A stretch of DNA of 64,000 bases from Leuctra nigra (GCA_934045905.1 OW203766.1:21942309-22006308); one strand, 5' to 3'. Counted from the stretch's first letter, positions 1-12,345 are shown. Notes: a model not told the origin generated them from the sequence alone. Made by a program: numbers and translations.

Positions 1-247
1 TTTGGTCTTCAAAATAAAGAACCGGTTAACCTATGCTCATAACCTGGTTAATAGGGTTCATTGTACTCTTGACAAGTAGTAGTCGGGAATACTGTTCAGT
101 GATTCTGTCCCAACTTGTGACTTGGGCATTCCTAGTCGCAGAAATGCACAATGAGACTGTGAGGAGCTGGGAAACTGCCATATACGTACGATCGTCACAC
201 ACATAACAAATTAATAATTGCAAGTGAAAATACACAATAAAGTACTT

Positions 248-661
248 GAGGGCTGTGCGAGATTGAAATTTTTCATGTCGAGCGAGATCGAGATTATTTC
301 ATAAAAGTCGAGCGAGATATTTTACCTTCGAGATCGAGAATATTCGAGCAAGATTATACTTTTTTTAAATATTTTTTTTGGTGGAAGAGAAACACAATGC
401 AAATTGTCCAGCCACACAAGAATAACATTTGATAGGTATGCAGAACTCTCTACTTTATATATAAAACAATACAAATCAAATTTATGGACGATACAAAGAA
501 GTTAGCGTGCGTAGTCCTGTTAAAATAACACAAATTTGGAAATCTTGATGGCTCTGTTGATATGCTCGAGACTTGAAAATTCGAGATGGTAATTTGAACA
601 AACGATCGAGATAGAGTTTCATATTCGAGATTCGAGAACTTTCGAGACTTGCACAGCCCTA
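248..661. mobile_element. hAT-type MITE with TCGAGA-rich interior
   Basis: Terminal inverted repeats AGGGCTGTGC and GCACAGCCCT are flanked by the 8-bp direct duplication AAGTACTT (240-247 and 662-669). The interior is built from degenerate TCGAGATCGAGA units near both ends. There is no coding capacity. The 8-bp duplication fits the hAT superfamily; the element has the same ends and design as the one at 53773-54598. Confidence 0.85.
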
Positions 662-669
662 AAGTACTT

Positions 670-2396
670 ATACGTTGTACTTGCGTTGTCGCCTCGAAAT
701 TAAATGTGATAAATGACGGAAGGTTTCAGAGCGACTTAGAATATTGCGTCTGGCTTGGATATGACCGGCCATTATTCAGATAATTTTTAATTTTGTGTGG
801 ACTTATTAGCATAAGTTGGCAGTAATCGTCAAATACGAAATAACCAATAATCAGCACCATAGGCTTCATGCGTCTTTCATTCCCTTCTCCTGCCCTTCCA
901 CGGGAAATGCTCTGTTCCGATTGAGCCTTTGAAAGCGCGAATGAAGACCAATTGAATGGCGCTATGTACTTTCCAAAGAATACCAACGTTAGAGACAAAA
1001 GTTGGACTTTGCTTTCTTTGATTAACTACCTAGTACATAGTAGTAGGTACTTTTTCGCTGCCCACAGCAACAAATGGCTGTATAATTAACGTCTAAGTAA
1101 TCTACACTGATCGAAGTCTATTATATCAAAACAAGTGTTTGCATGGAGATTAGGAGAAATACAGAACTTTATAGGTACTTTGGTACTACATAATGCCACA
1201 GAGTTTTATATACATACAGCGAGATGGTGAGCTATGCTGATTTATAGCTATAAAATCTACCTAGAAGCAGAAGGCTAGGAATCCATTTCAATGATTCTTT
1301 AGGCAAAGCTTCAAACTAGTATGTCTCCTTTCATCCAATCTTATTTGTAGTGACGACACCAGTCATTTTCAAAGAGAATACATACATAACTGTATTTGTG
1401 GACTTCTAACAATTTGTTCCAAAATTGGTGCAACTAAAATGATACAAGAAAATGTACTTTTCGGGCTTTCTGCTTCTAAGATACAGAAATAATATATTCC
1501 GGTGTACACATGACTTGAAAGAATATGATTAAGATATGATTTTAAAGAAACTTGTTACCATCTTAATTATTTACTCGACGGCCTAACTGGTATAAGTTAA
1601 GAAAGTTTAAAGCCTTCAAAAAATTCTAATCCCAAGGCCAAAATGTAAGAATTGACTATGTATTGTGATTGAGCGAGATCCTAGAATTGACGGAATAAAG
1701 AGTCTGTAAACGTGTTGCAAGAGCAAAGACCAATTACTAAATCGTCCGTTTCATTCTGGAACCTAGTTCTGGGTAAATGGAATTGTGAATTTGCTGCAAA
1801 CTACAAATGGTGTGTGCAATCTTTGATTTGTAGTAGATATGAATGGAGGGGAGTGGGGTCCACTGGGTGTCTAAGCAATCTCGGACTATGCTTGCATGAA
1901 TTGTCGGCAAGTGAAAGCCGATGTATGTAGATTGAAAACTAGTCCCATTCATTTGGGAACATTTTATTCGAACAAATAAGCGATACGTGATGGAGCCACT
2001 TCTGTTAGGAAACTTTTTAGATGCACTTTTTTATTTTATAGTTCGTGTTTCCATAGGGCAGTGAAAAAGGAGAAACAATTTAAGTTTTATTTATATAAAT
2101 ATCCCCGTGATATCCTCCATTATCTCCCGTATGTCTAGTACCAAAGAATCCACCAGAGGTCAGTCTTGTTCCTTATTTTCTCGAATTGTCCCATCGTGAA
2201 ATTTGGGCAGAAAATATATTTTGAATATAGGTGTTAATTGATTAGTGAATACTGATTTGTGATTACATACTTTAATATGAAACTAATTATCGAATCTACG
2301 TAATTGAATTGGATAAAGCTTAAAACAATCGGATTATCATTTTTTCAGAAATTTGTCAGTCAAATAAAAAACGCTGTCCTCTCAAGTCTTTTGAGG
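670..2396. other. no gene recognised
   Basis: AT-rich DNA without a supported exon. Open frames here are short (under 95 codons) and lack recognisable protein similarity. It may be intron or upstream sequence of the DBHS-type gene whose last exon lies at 4294. Confidence 0.5.
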
Positions 2397-2878
2397 ACCA
2401 TAATAATAATAATCTATCCGCTGGTTCCAATTTAATGGGTCAGGGGGTGGGTGTTCCCACCAACACTAGGGCCGCAGGACTTCTGGAGACCGGCTGGCCA
2501 CGCCTGGCATCTCCTCCTCGTCTTCTTCTTCTTCCTCCGCTTCCAATTGTTCCACAAATTGCCTCCACCTTGTTCTGTCCTCCCACTGTCTCTCAGCCTC
2601 CAACTCACTCCAACTTCCCCCTCTCTCCAAAACATCGTCCTTAATAACTCCAATCCACCTCTCTCTTGGTCTTCCTACTCTACGTGGTCCCGAAGTAGCC
2701 GACTCAAACACCCGCCGTGGCACTCGTCCTGTTCCCATCCTTTTCATGTGGCCAAACCACCGAAGCCTCTCTCTGCCCAATTTAAACCCCAATCTCTCTA
2801 CCCCCAGCTCATAATGTGGCCAAACCACCGAAGCCTCTCTCTGCCCAATTTAAACCCCAATCTCTCTACCCCCAGCTT
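2397..2878 (-). mobile_element. RTE/endonuclease-RT type LINE, 3' fragment
   Basis: The minus-strand frame 2828-2466 reads like the extreme C terminus of insect endonuclease-reverse transcriptases: an RLRWFGHMKRM segment, then GRPRERW and a DRTRWRQFVEQLE tail with an acidic run. It ends in a short (TAA)n tract at about 2400-2414, a typical LINE 3' tail. The 5' part is absent, so this is a truncated dead copy. A 68-bp segment is tandemly duplicated (2746-2813 and 2814-2878). A related 3' end lies at 43418-43560. Confidence 0.75.
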
Positions 2879-4293
2879 ACTTCTTATATTAAACAATATT
2901 TGTATCGCAGTTTTACAAAACATCAGACAGTTCAAACACTTAATCCTCACATAGGCCAGCCCTTGACCATCTCTTTTATTCCCATATCTAGTGGGGTTCC
3001 ACCCACCATTAACTTATCCCTAATTATCTCCCTCTCATAATCATTCATCCATTGAGCATAGTTGAAGTACAGTGCGATGTTAAACACCACTAAAAATACA
3101 CAATCGATGATTCAATTTAATCTTATTTGTGAACAAGTCTAGTTTCAATATTAGATTCATCCTTCGATATGACTGAGCTGAAGGAATAACCGCAATTAAT
3201 TCCCCTTGACCTGTGAAATGGGTTGGGAATAAAAGATAATGAAAACAAATGCATAGGTTCTCTCTAATATTAGCGAATTATTTCTTAAATTTGTATAATC
3301 GTTGATGTTAAAATATCTTTGATTGATGAATGCGTAATTAGAAATTTAGTGTTTCAATATCAAAATGGGTGCAATTGGCTCATCTAATGTTGGTGGTTAG
3401 GCACCTGGAGATGGTTGTTACTTGAGTTACTTTAAACAAATTTGTAAGTTTGAAAGGATAGTATGTCTGCAATGGATATTATATCAATTGAACATAAAAT
3501 TATACTTGAGACCGCTCTTGTCTAATTCAAAGCATTTGTATGTATTTTACACTCTCAAAGCGTGCTACTGCTCTGTAGCTGAATACTAGATCAACAACTA
3601 GTTAAGCTGTGTAAAGCAAAGACAATTTGTACTACATGATACCTACAATATATTTTATGGATACATACTTGATTGTGTGATTGGATGGGCAAGGGCCCCT
3701 GACTTCGATTAGACTGATAATCCCCAATATTATCTGTCTCATCGTCATCTGCTGCTTTTCTACAAGATAGGAAGACATAAAGTGATGTTATGATGGTGTT
3801 TTGTTGTACTTTCTTCTGACAATGAGAGGAAACTCCCAAGTTTAATGGAAATCAGAATTCTACCGCTTCCGTGCTAAACATTTAAGTACATCGTTAATGG
3901 TCAGTAACCTTATGACTTAGCTGAGTTATGATGCGTCTTGGAAATTATAAAGAACATGATTTGAGCTCTGTTACTTGAGCAATGCGAGATGGAAATATTG
4001 TATGCGAGAGCCGAATTAATGTTGACTTAAACTATGTTGATCCTGACACTATTCAGTGTGTGGCTATTACTTTGATACTTTGTGAAGTGTGTGACATCGA
4101 GTAATGGTTTGTTTCTCAGTCTCAATTTTATATATTTTGGTAGGTATGATAGTTTGTGCAACAAGGATTTATCCTAATGGCATCTAATATTATTTCTCTC
4201 TTGATTTCTTTCCATGTGGTTATGTAGCTGGTGAAATGCGCCAATGAGAAATGTTGGACTTGACGGTGACATTTGTGTGATATTGCTATTTAG
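2879..4293. other. non-coding, presumed intron of the DBHS-type gene
   Basis: I see no exon with a recognisable product. The stretch ends in a plausible 3' splice site (TTGCTATTTAG) directly before the exon at 4294, so at least its right part is probably intronic. Confidence 0.45.
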
Positions 4294-4515
4294 GATCCAA
4301 AGTCTTTCTTGGACGCATACGATCGCGGAGGTCGTTTCGAGGGAGGTCGCGGAGACATTCGCGGCGACATTCGTGGCGATGGACGCGAAGACTTGGGGGG
4401 GCCCAATGGCAGGGGCATGCGTAGTATGGGGGGCAACCAGCAACGTGGCCGCTGGGGCGGACAGAACGATCAGAGGCCAATGGACGATTTCCCCAACAAG
4501 AGGCGCCGTTATTAA
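4294..4515 (+). CDS. terminal coding exon of a DBHS-family (NonA/PSPC1/NONO-like) RNA-binding protein
   Basis: After the acceptor TTTAG at 4289-4293 an open frame in phase 0 encodes 73 residues and stops at TAA 4513-4515. It is rich in RG/RGD motifs (RGGRFEGGRGD, RGDIRGDGR) and ends in DFPNKRRRY. From family knowledge, vertebrate NONO and PSPC1 end in PNKRRRY, a nuclear-localisation type tail, and DBHS proteins act in nuclear RNA retention, splicing and paraspeckle-like bodies. Only the C-terminal exon is in view; the two RRMs, NOPS and coiled coil would lie upstream, outside the window or beyond a long intron. The call rests on the RG-rich composition plus the terminal motif, so another RGG-box protein is possible. 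Confidence 0.6.
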   Translation, partial: DPKSFLDAYDRGGRFEGGRGDIRGDIRGDGREDLGGPNGRGMRSMGGNQQRGRWGGQNDQRPMDDFPNKRRRY

Positions 4516-6521
4516 GTTCTCGTCCAAGGAGCAAGCGCTGAAGAGAACTTTATCAAATCACATGAAGTTACGAAGATAAATACACGTTTTCTGGTGATTC
4601 TCAGCTAAAGTAGATGAAGTGTCTTTGAATTGCAGTGTCACATAAAAGCAGGCTTACTGTTGGAATCTAATTTCATTGTGTTTTTTCAAGAAACACAAAA
4701 TCAAGCCCATTTAACTTCTGGATTGCAAAGGCACAATTTCCTTATATTTGCGGATACTACATCTCATTTAATTTTATTTATGTGACGTAAGTACTTGACT
4801 GTGTTGTTGCAAACAACCATTGTTATTCGGGAAGACACTTCAATATGAGAATATTTAGAACTAACTACCTACTATATTACATAGATTTTTTTTCTACAAA
4901 TAGGTTATTTTATTATGACGTGCGAGTAAACATATAATTAATCAGCTATTTGGGAGTGAAGTACGTAGTTCAATTGCATTGCACATCCTTTACATGCTAT
5001 GTTTATTTATGCAAAAGTTATGTTTCACAACTTTTATTTTATAATGCTCGGATGGAAATTTAAGGAAGTCAATAGCCACTCGCTATTGATAATTCACATT
5101 ACATAGTAGTGATTTTCTCGGACCTGTTTCTAGCTTAATTTTAGTTTATTCTTCAGATCTGCTAGAATTTTTACCGAATTTTAGTGTATAAAAGAAAAGA
5201 ACAAATTTGTTATAATTTTGTTATATTCAATCATTAGGTAGTTAATGAAATGCAATGCATTGTAATGCATAATTTGGTTGGACATCGTCCTTAGAAATCA
5301 ATCTGCGCAAGTGTAAAATTTAAATGGGTAACCATTAGTAGATTTACATAGATAGATACTTAATCACCACTGCGTTAGATCATGAAAGATTCATTTAAAC
5401 TAATCACCGTGGAGTTAATTAGAGAGTGGTATTAGTGTGGTGTCTCGTTTCGTTCTCAGTAAATTCGTATATATTTACGTACAACTCTAATTAATTGTAA
5501 ACTAGATATTAATGTGAGATTCCAGGGTGGAAATTTCGTAGCCATTGAGTTATGTAATAAATTATGACTTCTATAAGAAACACACTTAGAATTAATAGTA
5601 GATATTAATTTATGACCCAAATAATAATAATTAAATATATGTAAAAATATGTAAACAAATATTGTGTACCCCATGATTTTATAATCAATTTGCCCCTCCA
5701 CGAGACATTCTATCCTCCTGCCCAAGAAAAGGGCTAAATAGTTGTTAATCACTCATTTTACAAAATACATATACAATTCAAAATAGGTAGGGTAATTTCA
5801 ATTTATAGCCATGAAACGGCGTTTTGAATTAAACTCTTCAATCCGATTGGCTTATGAATGAGATTGTCCAATTTGAATTGTAGTGTGATGTGGACGTGAG
5901 CAAACTAGTGTAGACTACCTACAATTAATAATATTGGGAAATTTCGACATGTTTTTCATTTTTATGACATTATTTATGTCGACAGCTTTGATTTCTCTTA
6001 TGAAATCTTCCGGACAATTGTTTGAAAACAGAGTCATGAAGACTATTTCATGTTTTACCTCAAAGGGCTGTGTGATGCATTTTTTTATCTAAATTTTGAC
6101 GTTTGTTTTGTAAAGATAGAGCAACATTTTGTTGCCTTCAATGGCAGAATTGAATTTTAAGGGAGGAGTCCAGAATATTAATGGCCAGCTGTGTTTAGTG
6201 ATTATCCTAGTATGTACAGATAAATCTGACATCTCAATTCCTGAAAATACTTTTAATTATCCTCATAAATATTTGCAAGCAAGTAAAGTAATTAATAATT
6301 ATGAATTACTAATTAATAATAATTTATGGATGATAATATGTTGCTCAATAGTATCACTCGATAATATGCATCTCCAAAAAGTTTGAGATAGAGTGAGATT
6401 GATTGTATCCTTAGCTTGTATTGGTCGACACATACAGTCGTGCAGTCCCTTCTGCTTCCAAAATGCTTTCTAATGCGGATATTTACTAAAATTTACTATT
6501 TACTAAAGCCTGATTTACCCT
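4516..6521. other. 3' UTR and downstream AT-rich DNA
   Basis: This follows the stop of the DBHS-type exon. The first part is likely its 3' UTR. No further exon, RNA gene or clear terminal repeat was recognised. Confidence 0.45.
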
Positions 6522-6928
6522 GTTCAAGTCTGCTTTTCAAGTCCTTGAAAAGCAGACTGGGCATTGAAAGGGCATTTACACTTTCAAGCTTCTTCACTTG
6601 CAAAAATGTGTTTTTGTCTCTATTGTGCTTTATTTTTCGATGCCATATAGACACACATTGTGTAAATAATAAACAGTAGTCTCTCGTGACCACGACATAG
6701 GTAACTAATTAATAATTGCTATAATACGTAATGTTAAAATCTGGAATTGGTGGGAAAATTTTCGAATATACTATAGAGAGGGGCAGAGCCAGAGTTGTGG
6801 CGTGGGCTGATTGGTTCAAGTACTAGGACTTAATTGAAAAGATTAAAGCATTCGAGGGTTGAACGCTTCAAGTTTCCGTATAGACTATTCAAGGGGTTGA
6901 ATTCAAGGACTTGAAAGCAAACTTGAAC
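6522..6928. mobile_element. MITE-like element with TTCAAG inverted ends
   Basis: The segment near 6522 (GTTCAAGTCTGC...) is repeated in inverted orientation near 6902-6928 (...GCAAACTTGAAC), with about 27 bp matching. The left end also forms an internal hairpin: GTCTGCTTTTCAAG, TCC, then its reverse complement. No clean target-site duplication was found, so the exact borders are uncertain. Confidence 0.45.
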
Positions 6929-7496
6929 CATAGTTCTCCCCAAACTGCAATCAAGCGGCGTATCATGTCACGTCATCTTCTTGTCTTAAATTTATTTAGT
7001 TGCTCTAGATATTTTTTAGTATTTGATTGAGCCTCATAGAAACAAGGTACTTCTATACACAATGCTAATAGTAACTTAATTTTTTTGTATAAATCGCATA
7101 ATCGGGAAGCAGGGTTGGGTCATTACGCGTAGAATATTAATTTTCTACATACACGTAGAGTAACACGTAGAATATGTAGAATATGTAGAATATTATTGTA
7201 GAATATTTTTTTTAAGTGCCAGTGGTAAAATTTGGAAAGTTAGCATAAACCAAAATATATTATTTTACTTTTTTAGTTGCCCTATTTTCAACTTATCTTT
7301 AGAGCGGTTGAGTTCAAATCTTTTCTATTTATTCTACTCATATTCTATCTTGTATGGAACGGCCACATCCTTAATTTTGGCAAATTAGAGAGCAATCCTA
7401 CCTCGTAATTTTAATAAGCCCATTCATAGCACACTTCCCCTATATCTACAATAGGGAACACACGATGATTTGAATATATTGCAGGAAAAGCCATTA

Positions 7497-8816
7497 GGCT
7501 CATTCCATTCTACTTCACCCAAAGTCGTTGCGCCTAGAATTTTGATTTTTTTTATATTTTGCACAGTTGTTCCTACATATAAGCTGATATCAAATCTCTA
7601 GTTTCAGTTTGTTTCAAGTCGGCGTACTCAAATTACGTGTAATTAAAGATGGCGCGGACGGGAAAATCGGTGTTTTTAAGCTTCCAGGAGAAATGCTGCC
7701 ATTTCCATACTATTCAAGTTAACAGAACGATCTTTGCGGCGTTTTGTTCATAAAAGATCGGTCTATAATTATGTTTCTTACAATTTTGCTGTATATGGAA
7801 CCCTTCATAATGTAATTTGCCCTCAAACTTTGACTAAAATTCTTAAATTTTTCCAATATTTGAGGCATGATTATGAATAGAAGGGAGTGATGGTTCAAAC
7901 ACCCAATTTTATTTTAGTTTCACCTTATATGTTAGAATAGATTTTCACACTTCAATGTTAGTTTTTATTAATTGTTTTTTACCAAAAAAAAGTCAAAACC
8001 CGAAAAAGTACCATTTTTGGTCCCATTTTCCTCAGGTGGGGGACCAGATAAAAATTTGCGCTCAACGGCAAAATAACCAGCATTACTTGATGTATAATTG
8101 CTGCAAGTTTGGACTTGTTTTTTTAACGGGTGTGGAAATGCATTTTCACATGCATTTCCTGGTGCGAAAATGCATTTCCACACCCGTTAAAAAAACAAGT
8201 CCAAACTTGCAGCAATTATACACCAAGTAATGCTGGTTATTTTGCCGTTGAGCGCAAATTTTTATCTGGTCCCCCACCTGAGGAAAATGGGACCAAAAAT
8301 GGTACTTTTTCGGGTTTTGACTTTTTTTTGGTAAAAAACAATTAATAAAAACTAACATTGAAGTGTGAAAATCTATTCTAACATATAAGGTGAAACTAAA
8401 ATAAAATTGGGTGTTTGAACCATCACTCCCTTCTATTCATAATCATGCCTCAAATATTGGAAAAATTTAAGAATTTTAGTCAAAGTTTGAGGGCAAATTA
8501 CATTATGAAGGGTTCCATATACAGCAAAATTGTAAGAAACATAATTATAGACCGATCTTTTATGAACAAAACGCCGCAAAGATCGTTCTGTTAACTTGAA
8601 TAGTATGGAAATGGCAGCATTTCTCCTGGAAGCTTAAAAACACCGATTTTCCCGTCCGCGCCATCTTTAATTACACGTAATTTGAGTACGCCGACTTGAA
8701 ACGAACTGAAACTAGAGATTTGATATCAGCTTATATGTAGGAACAACTGTGCAAAATATAAAAAAAATCAAAATTCTAGGCGCAACGACTTTGGGTGAAG
8801 TAGAATGGAATGAGCC
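7497..8816. mobile_element. 1320-bp foldback transposon (copy 1)
   Basis: The element is a giant palindrome: two arms of about 640 bp are inverted copies that meet near 8156, with ends GGCTCATTCC and GGAATGAGCC. The flanks carry the 4-bp duplication ATTA. Open frames of up to 91 codons occur symmetrically on both strands and are by-products of the palindrome. A second copy of the same length lies at 58893-60212. A 4-bp duplication fits Sola, Academ or Chapaev-type elements; the family cannot be settled without a transposase. Confidence 0.9.
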
Positions 8817-9108
8817 ATTAGCAAGATTGTAAAAAATTGAAATTAAAAAAACATTTCAAAATAATTTCTAATTGAAGAAAACCATGTAGAATTGAATGTA
8901 ATTTCTACGTGTGTGCATACTGCATATTCTTCATGTTTGGATAATTGAATCTAGATTACAGCATCCAGCATTACAGCAAGCAACTACCAAAGTCCGAATG
9001 AGATGATTGAGTATCACTTTGCGTTTTTATGTTAATATTAAATTTAGAAGTAAGAAATTGTAGTTGGTCCTCTCGTATCAACAATTTGGTAGAGTTGTTA
9101 TGTACTAG

Positions 9109-9712
9109 TAGTGATGCCCAGCGGGAATATTCCCAGATTCCCGGGAATATTCCCGAGCAAATTTGGGGAATATTCCCCAAATCGGGAATTTACTTTTTCA
9201 TTATAAATTAAAATGATAAATGTTCTTATTTTGTGGTATGTCATTACTCATTACCTTTTAGTATTCTCTTTTTTGTCACTAATTTTCTTGATATCTTATG
9301 ACAGGGGTCGGTAACCTTTTTTGGTGACGGAGCCAATTTCCGAAAAATTTATAAATTAGATAATAATGCGAGCCACAGCATGCAATCAATCATAAAATAA
9401 TACACCAAAAATAATCAATTGAATTACTAGTTTATTCTGCTATTTGAACGAAGCCCCCCCCCCCCCCCCCCCCCCCTCTTGATGTTGCCCCGCAGGGCGT
9501 TTTTAAAGAATTTCAACAATTTCTAAGACGTGATTCTGGGACTCGAAAATGAACAACTCAATGAAACAACATTCTAATTGTTTCCCCGCAGGGCGTTGTT
9601 TTGAATTTTCATCTCATAACATAAACATGCTTTAATAATGATTTCTCTTATAAATTGTTTACTCATCCCTGTAGTATATTCCCAATAAATTCCCGGTAAT
9701 ATTACATCACTA
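9109..9712. mobile_element. hAT-type MITE with GGGAATATTCCC palindromes
   Basis: Ends TAGTGATG and CATCACTA are flanked by the 8-bp duplication TGTACTAG (9101-9108, 9713-9720). The subterminal parts repeat GGGAATATTCCC-like palindromes. It sits inside the element at 7110-9926 and contains the start of another hAT-like insertion at 9302. Confidence 0.85.
9302..9476. mobile_element. hAT-like CAGGGGTCGG fragment ending in a C tract
   Basis: The sequence CAGGGGTCGGTAACC, followed by GGAGCCA-type sequence, resembles the left end of widespread hAT MITEs. A homopolymer of about 23 C runs from 9454 to 9476, where the right end would be expected. No matching right inverted repeat was found, so the element is probably truncated, or collapsed in the assembly. 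Confidence 0.45.
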
Positions 9713-10022
9713 TGTACTAGGTACTCATAGTAAAGTAAAATGCTGTTATATTGAAAACAAATCAATAGAATGGTCATTATAATCCAAATCAATGTTTTTC
9801 TTAAAAATAATATTCTACGTGTAGAATATGTCATCTACATCAATATTCTACATTACATATTCTACGGTAGAATATACGCGTAGAATACCCATTTTCTACG
9901 CGGAATATTCTACTGACCCAACCCTGTCGGGAAGAGTAGCTTCAGATAGGCTTACTTTACTCACAAATAAAAATTTGATTTTTTTTTTAAATTTATTTCA
10001 TGATTGCAGTAATTATTTTTAT

Positions 10023-10170
10023 ATTGATTGGGATATTTTATCCTGTAGGTATATTTTATTTTAATAGATGTCAACCGTTTAGATTCACATATTCATATCT
10101 TCTTCAGGACAAGTCATTATCTATTAAAATAAAAAAATGCCTATGTACAGGATGAAATATCCCAATCAAT
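10023..10170. repeat. imperfect palindrome, possible small MITE
   Basis: ATTGATTGGGATATTTTATC at the left is matched by its reverse complement around 10146-10170, and the inner parts TTTATTTTAATAGA / TCTATTAAAATAAA also pair. The arms are about 47 bp around a roughly 50-bp loop. No clear target-site duplication. Confidence 0.5.
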
Positions 10171-10171
10171 A

Positions 10172-11150
10172 TGGATATAAAAATGTGATTTTTAAAACAC
10201 TGAGAAGATTATATACCCGGTTGTATTACACTATTGTAAAACAGCTTGTAAACTTTTCGAAAATCATTGTGTTATTTAATCCATTTGACAATACCAGTGA
10301 AAAAGTTCACAGACTGTTTTACATTAAAATTGTGGTTGATGACTGATGCAGTCTTGTCAAAACAAAATCAAAACACTCAAGAAATCGCTTTTGGGGAATG
10401 AAGACAGAACTGTAATCGTGAATGGTGTGACGTGATTTATTCCAGTACCTACCTACCTAATATGTGAGCATGCTGTAAGCTATTAGCTGTTCAAGATCAT
10501 GCATGCAAAAATATACAAGAAAATAGTTGATCATTGCACATTCGGCCTAACTGGGTTCTTATGGATGTAATATGGGTGGGGGCTTTACTCTGAATTTTTC
10601 TCTTGACTGAAAAGAATTATTGGTTCTTTGGTTGACAAGTACACTACATATTAACAAGTTGAATTAATACACATTGCTAGTTCAGAGAAGCACTAATTTT
10701 TATATTCACAAATTAAGTAATGAATGCCATTCAATAATCATTTTACTTATGAGTGACATTCTTACGCTTGTTTTCAAATTAATGAATTTAACAATAACAA
10801 CAACATTTGTAGATATTGCCATTTTAATTTTGATCATAGATTCATCTGTTCATTGTTTGTAGAGTCCTTGCTAGAAATTAACTAGGTAGTATGTCACTAT
10901 AATTATCTATCATCAATCAGCAAGTAATCTTACTCTTCTTCCTCCTTACAAACTAATGTTGAACTTACATGTTTTCTTCCACAGGTACTAATAGATACAA
11001 CATAAAATTTTAATTTATTTTGTATTCCATTACGAGATTTTACATGATCAATACCATCCTTGACAGCTTCACTGTCTACTTCAAGTTGATTATGTTACCA
11101 GTACACTGTTTACAGTCCACTGTGATACTTATCTTAGATAAATGCTGGTT
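10172..11150. other. no gene recognised
   Basis: AT-rich, without a supported exon, terminal repeats or RNA gene. Confidence 0.4.
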
Positions 11151-11164
11151 AGAAAAAGTTTATT

Positions 11165-11300
11165 TTATCCCCTAGTGTTAGATAGGTATCTTTACACATC
11201 AGCCAAGGCCCGGGTTCGAACCCCATGGAAGATAATGCACATTGTGAATGAATTTATCACAATAAGGAATATGTGCTCTTGTGGATGGTTTTCTATTGAG
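11165..11300 (+). mobile_element. possible tRNA-derived SINE
   Basis: A perfect B-box core, GGGTTCGAACCCC, lies at about 11211-11223 with an A-box-like stretch (TAGTGTTAGATAGG) about 40 bp upstream, the spacing of an internal Pol III promoter. The flanks do not fold into an acceptor stem, so a functional tRNA is unlikely. The 3' border is not defined. Confidence 0.35.
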
Positions 11301-11518
11301 TGAGGGAGAAGTGTTTGGAAAAGAACTGCCAACCTTAGTACATCATCTGGAAGTCTTCGATAAGTTCGATTGATAAACTTTCAGAGAGATGCAACTCTGG
11401 TCTATTATCTCGACGAATGTTGAGGAGCTAAGCTGCTGATAGTGAAGATCTGCATGCACTACCTTCTTTGAACGTAAATTGGTAGTTTTTGACATTGGTT
11501 GCGACTCACTCGCACATC

Positions 11519-11755
11519 ATGTCAAAACGTGAGAAAGGAAAATCGGGCAATGCAAATGACGAACACGAATATTGTCCTTGTTCCTTCCCTTGGCTGAAGA
11601 CGGAAGCCATGATTGAATGCTGCATGACGGAGATTAAACTACAAGCTAATGTTTGGCCCCTGATTGGCCACCGACACAATTGCAAACCTGATAGCTGTTG
11701 GTGTCAAGCAGCGCACCTCACCTGTCCACCAAGACACAGTTATTGTATCGTTTAA
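11519..11755 (+). CDS. small cysteine-rich ORF, unrecognised
   Basis: An open frame of 78 codons begins at ATG 11519 (an in-frame upstream start at 11489 would add 10 residues). Nine cysteines include CPC, CC and CWC patterns; there is also an MSKREKGKSG basic N terminus. There is no signal peptide. An AATAAA lies just downstream, near 11772. I do not recognise the family. It could be a real single-exon gene, an exon, or chance. Confidence 0.25.
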   Translation: MSKREKGKSGNANDEHEYCPCSFPWLKTEAMIECCMTEIKLQANVWPLIGHRHNCKPDSCWCQAAHLTCPPRHSYCIV

Positions 11756-12345
11756 TCATTCCAATCGAAGTTAATAAATAATATTGTTTAATTTTATTTA
11801 TTTTAATTATAGAAAGTGTAAAAATAATTCATGGTAAGATCCAAAACTGCCTATACATAAAATATTTATTTGTTGAAGCAAGTGCGAGAATCTTTGTATA
11901 CCTACGGCCATTAATCGAGTGGAAGGTTTTAGTAGTTTTTAAATTTTTTCTGCATACCATTCTCTTTTCTCTTATGTAGTTTTTAACAAATGGTCTGAGA
12001 AGGTTAAGAAATTAAAACATTGCGATCAAGTTCAATATTTTGTAAGCTCGTCACGACCTACATATTCTCAAATTTTACACATGTTCAGCCAAATCGGTCA
12101 AGAACTGTCATTATACATATCAAGCTATCGCAAAGTTATTGCTGTAAAAATAACTTATCCAAGTTTGCTTTTTGTTTTAAGAGTTTTTATAATGTATATA
12201 GTTCTGATGAAAGTCTAATACATAGTTATTTTATATACTAGTGGAATGGGCATTGCATTCGGTTCAGTGAATATGTTTTTCATATGCATTCAGTTCAGCG
12301 AATGTGTTTTTCATGTTTTGGAATTTAGATTCGAAGTATTGCATG

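Larger units (their letters stand above)
7110..9926. mobile_element. hAT-type element with CGTAGAATATTCTACG arrays, host of nested insertions
   Basis: Ends are CAGGGTTGGGTCA and TGACCCAACCCTG, flanked by the 8-bp duplication TCGGGAAG (7102-7109, 9927-9934). Both subterminal regions contain many TTCTACGTAGAAT-like palindromes. It contains a foldback element (7497-8816) and a second hAT MITE (9109-9712), so its own sequence is only about 0.9 kb. No transposase is encoded. Confidence 0.85.

Noticed and set aside
2451..3040. Plus-strand frames of 167 and 74 codons
   Set aside because: Antisense to the LINE C-terminal fragment and inflated by the 68-bp tandem duplication.
7955..8358. Overlapping 70-91-codon frames on both strands, mirrored at 59351-59754
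   Set aside because: They arise because each foldback arm is an inverted copy of the other; no protein similarity.
9454..9476. Long C homopolymer as a functional element
   Set aside because: Most likely a simple-sequence tract or assembly artefact at the end of a truncated MITE.
11205..11225. tRNA gene at a perfect B box
   Set aside because: No acceptor or anticodon stems could be drawn; it is better explained as a SINE-type promoter remnant.
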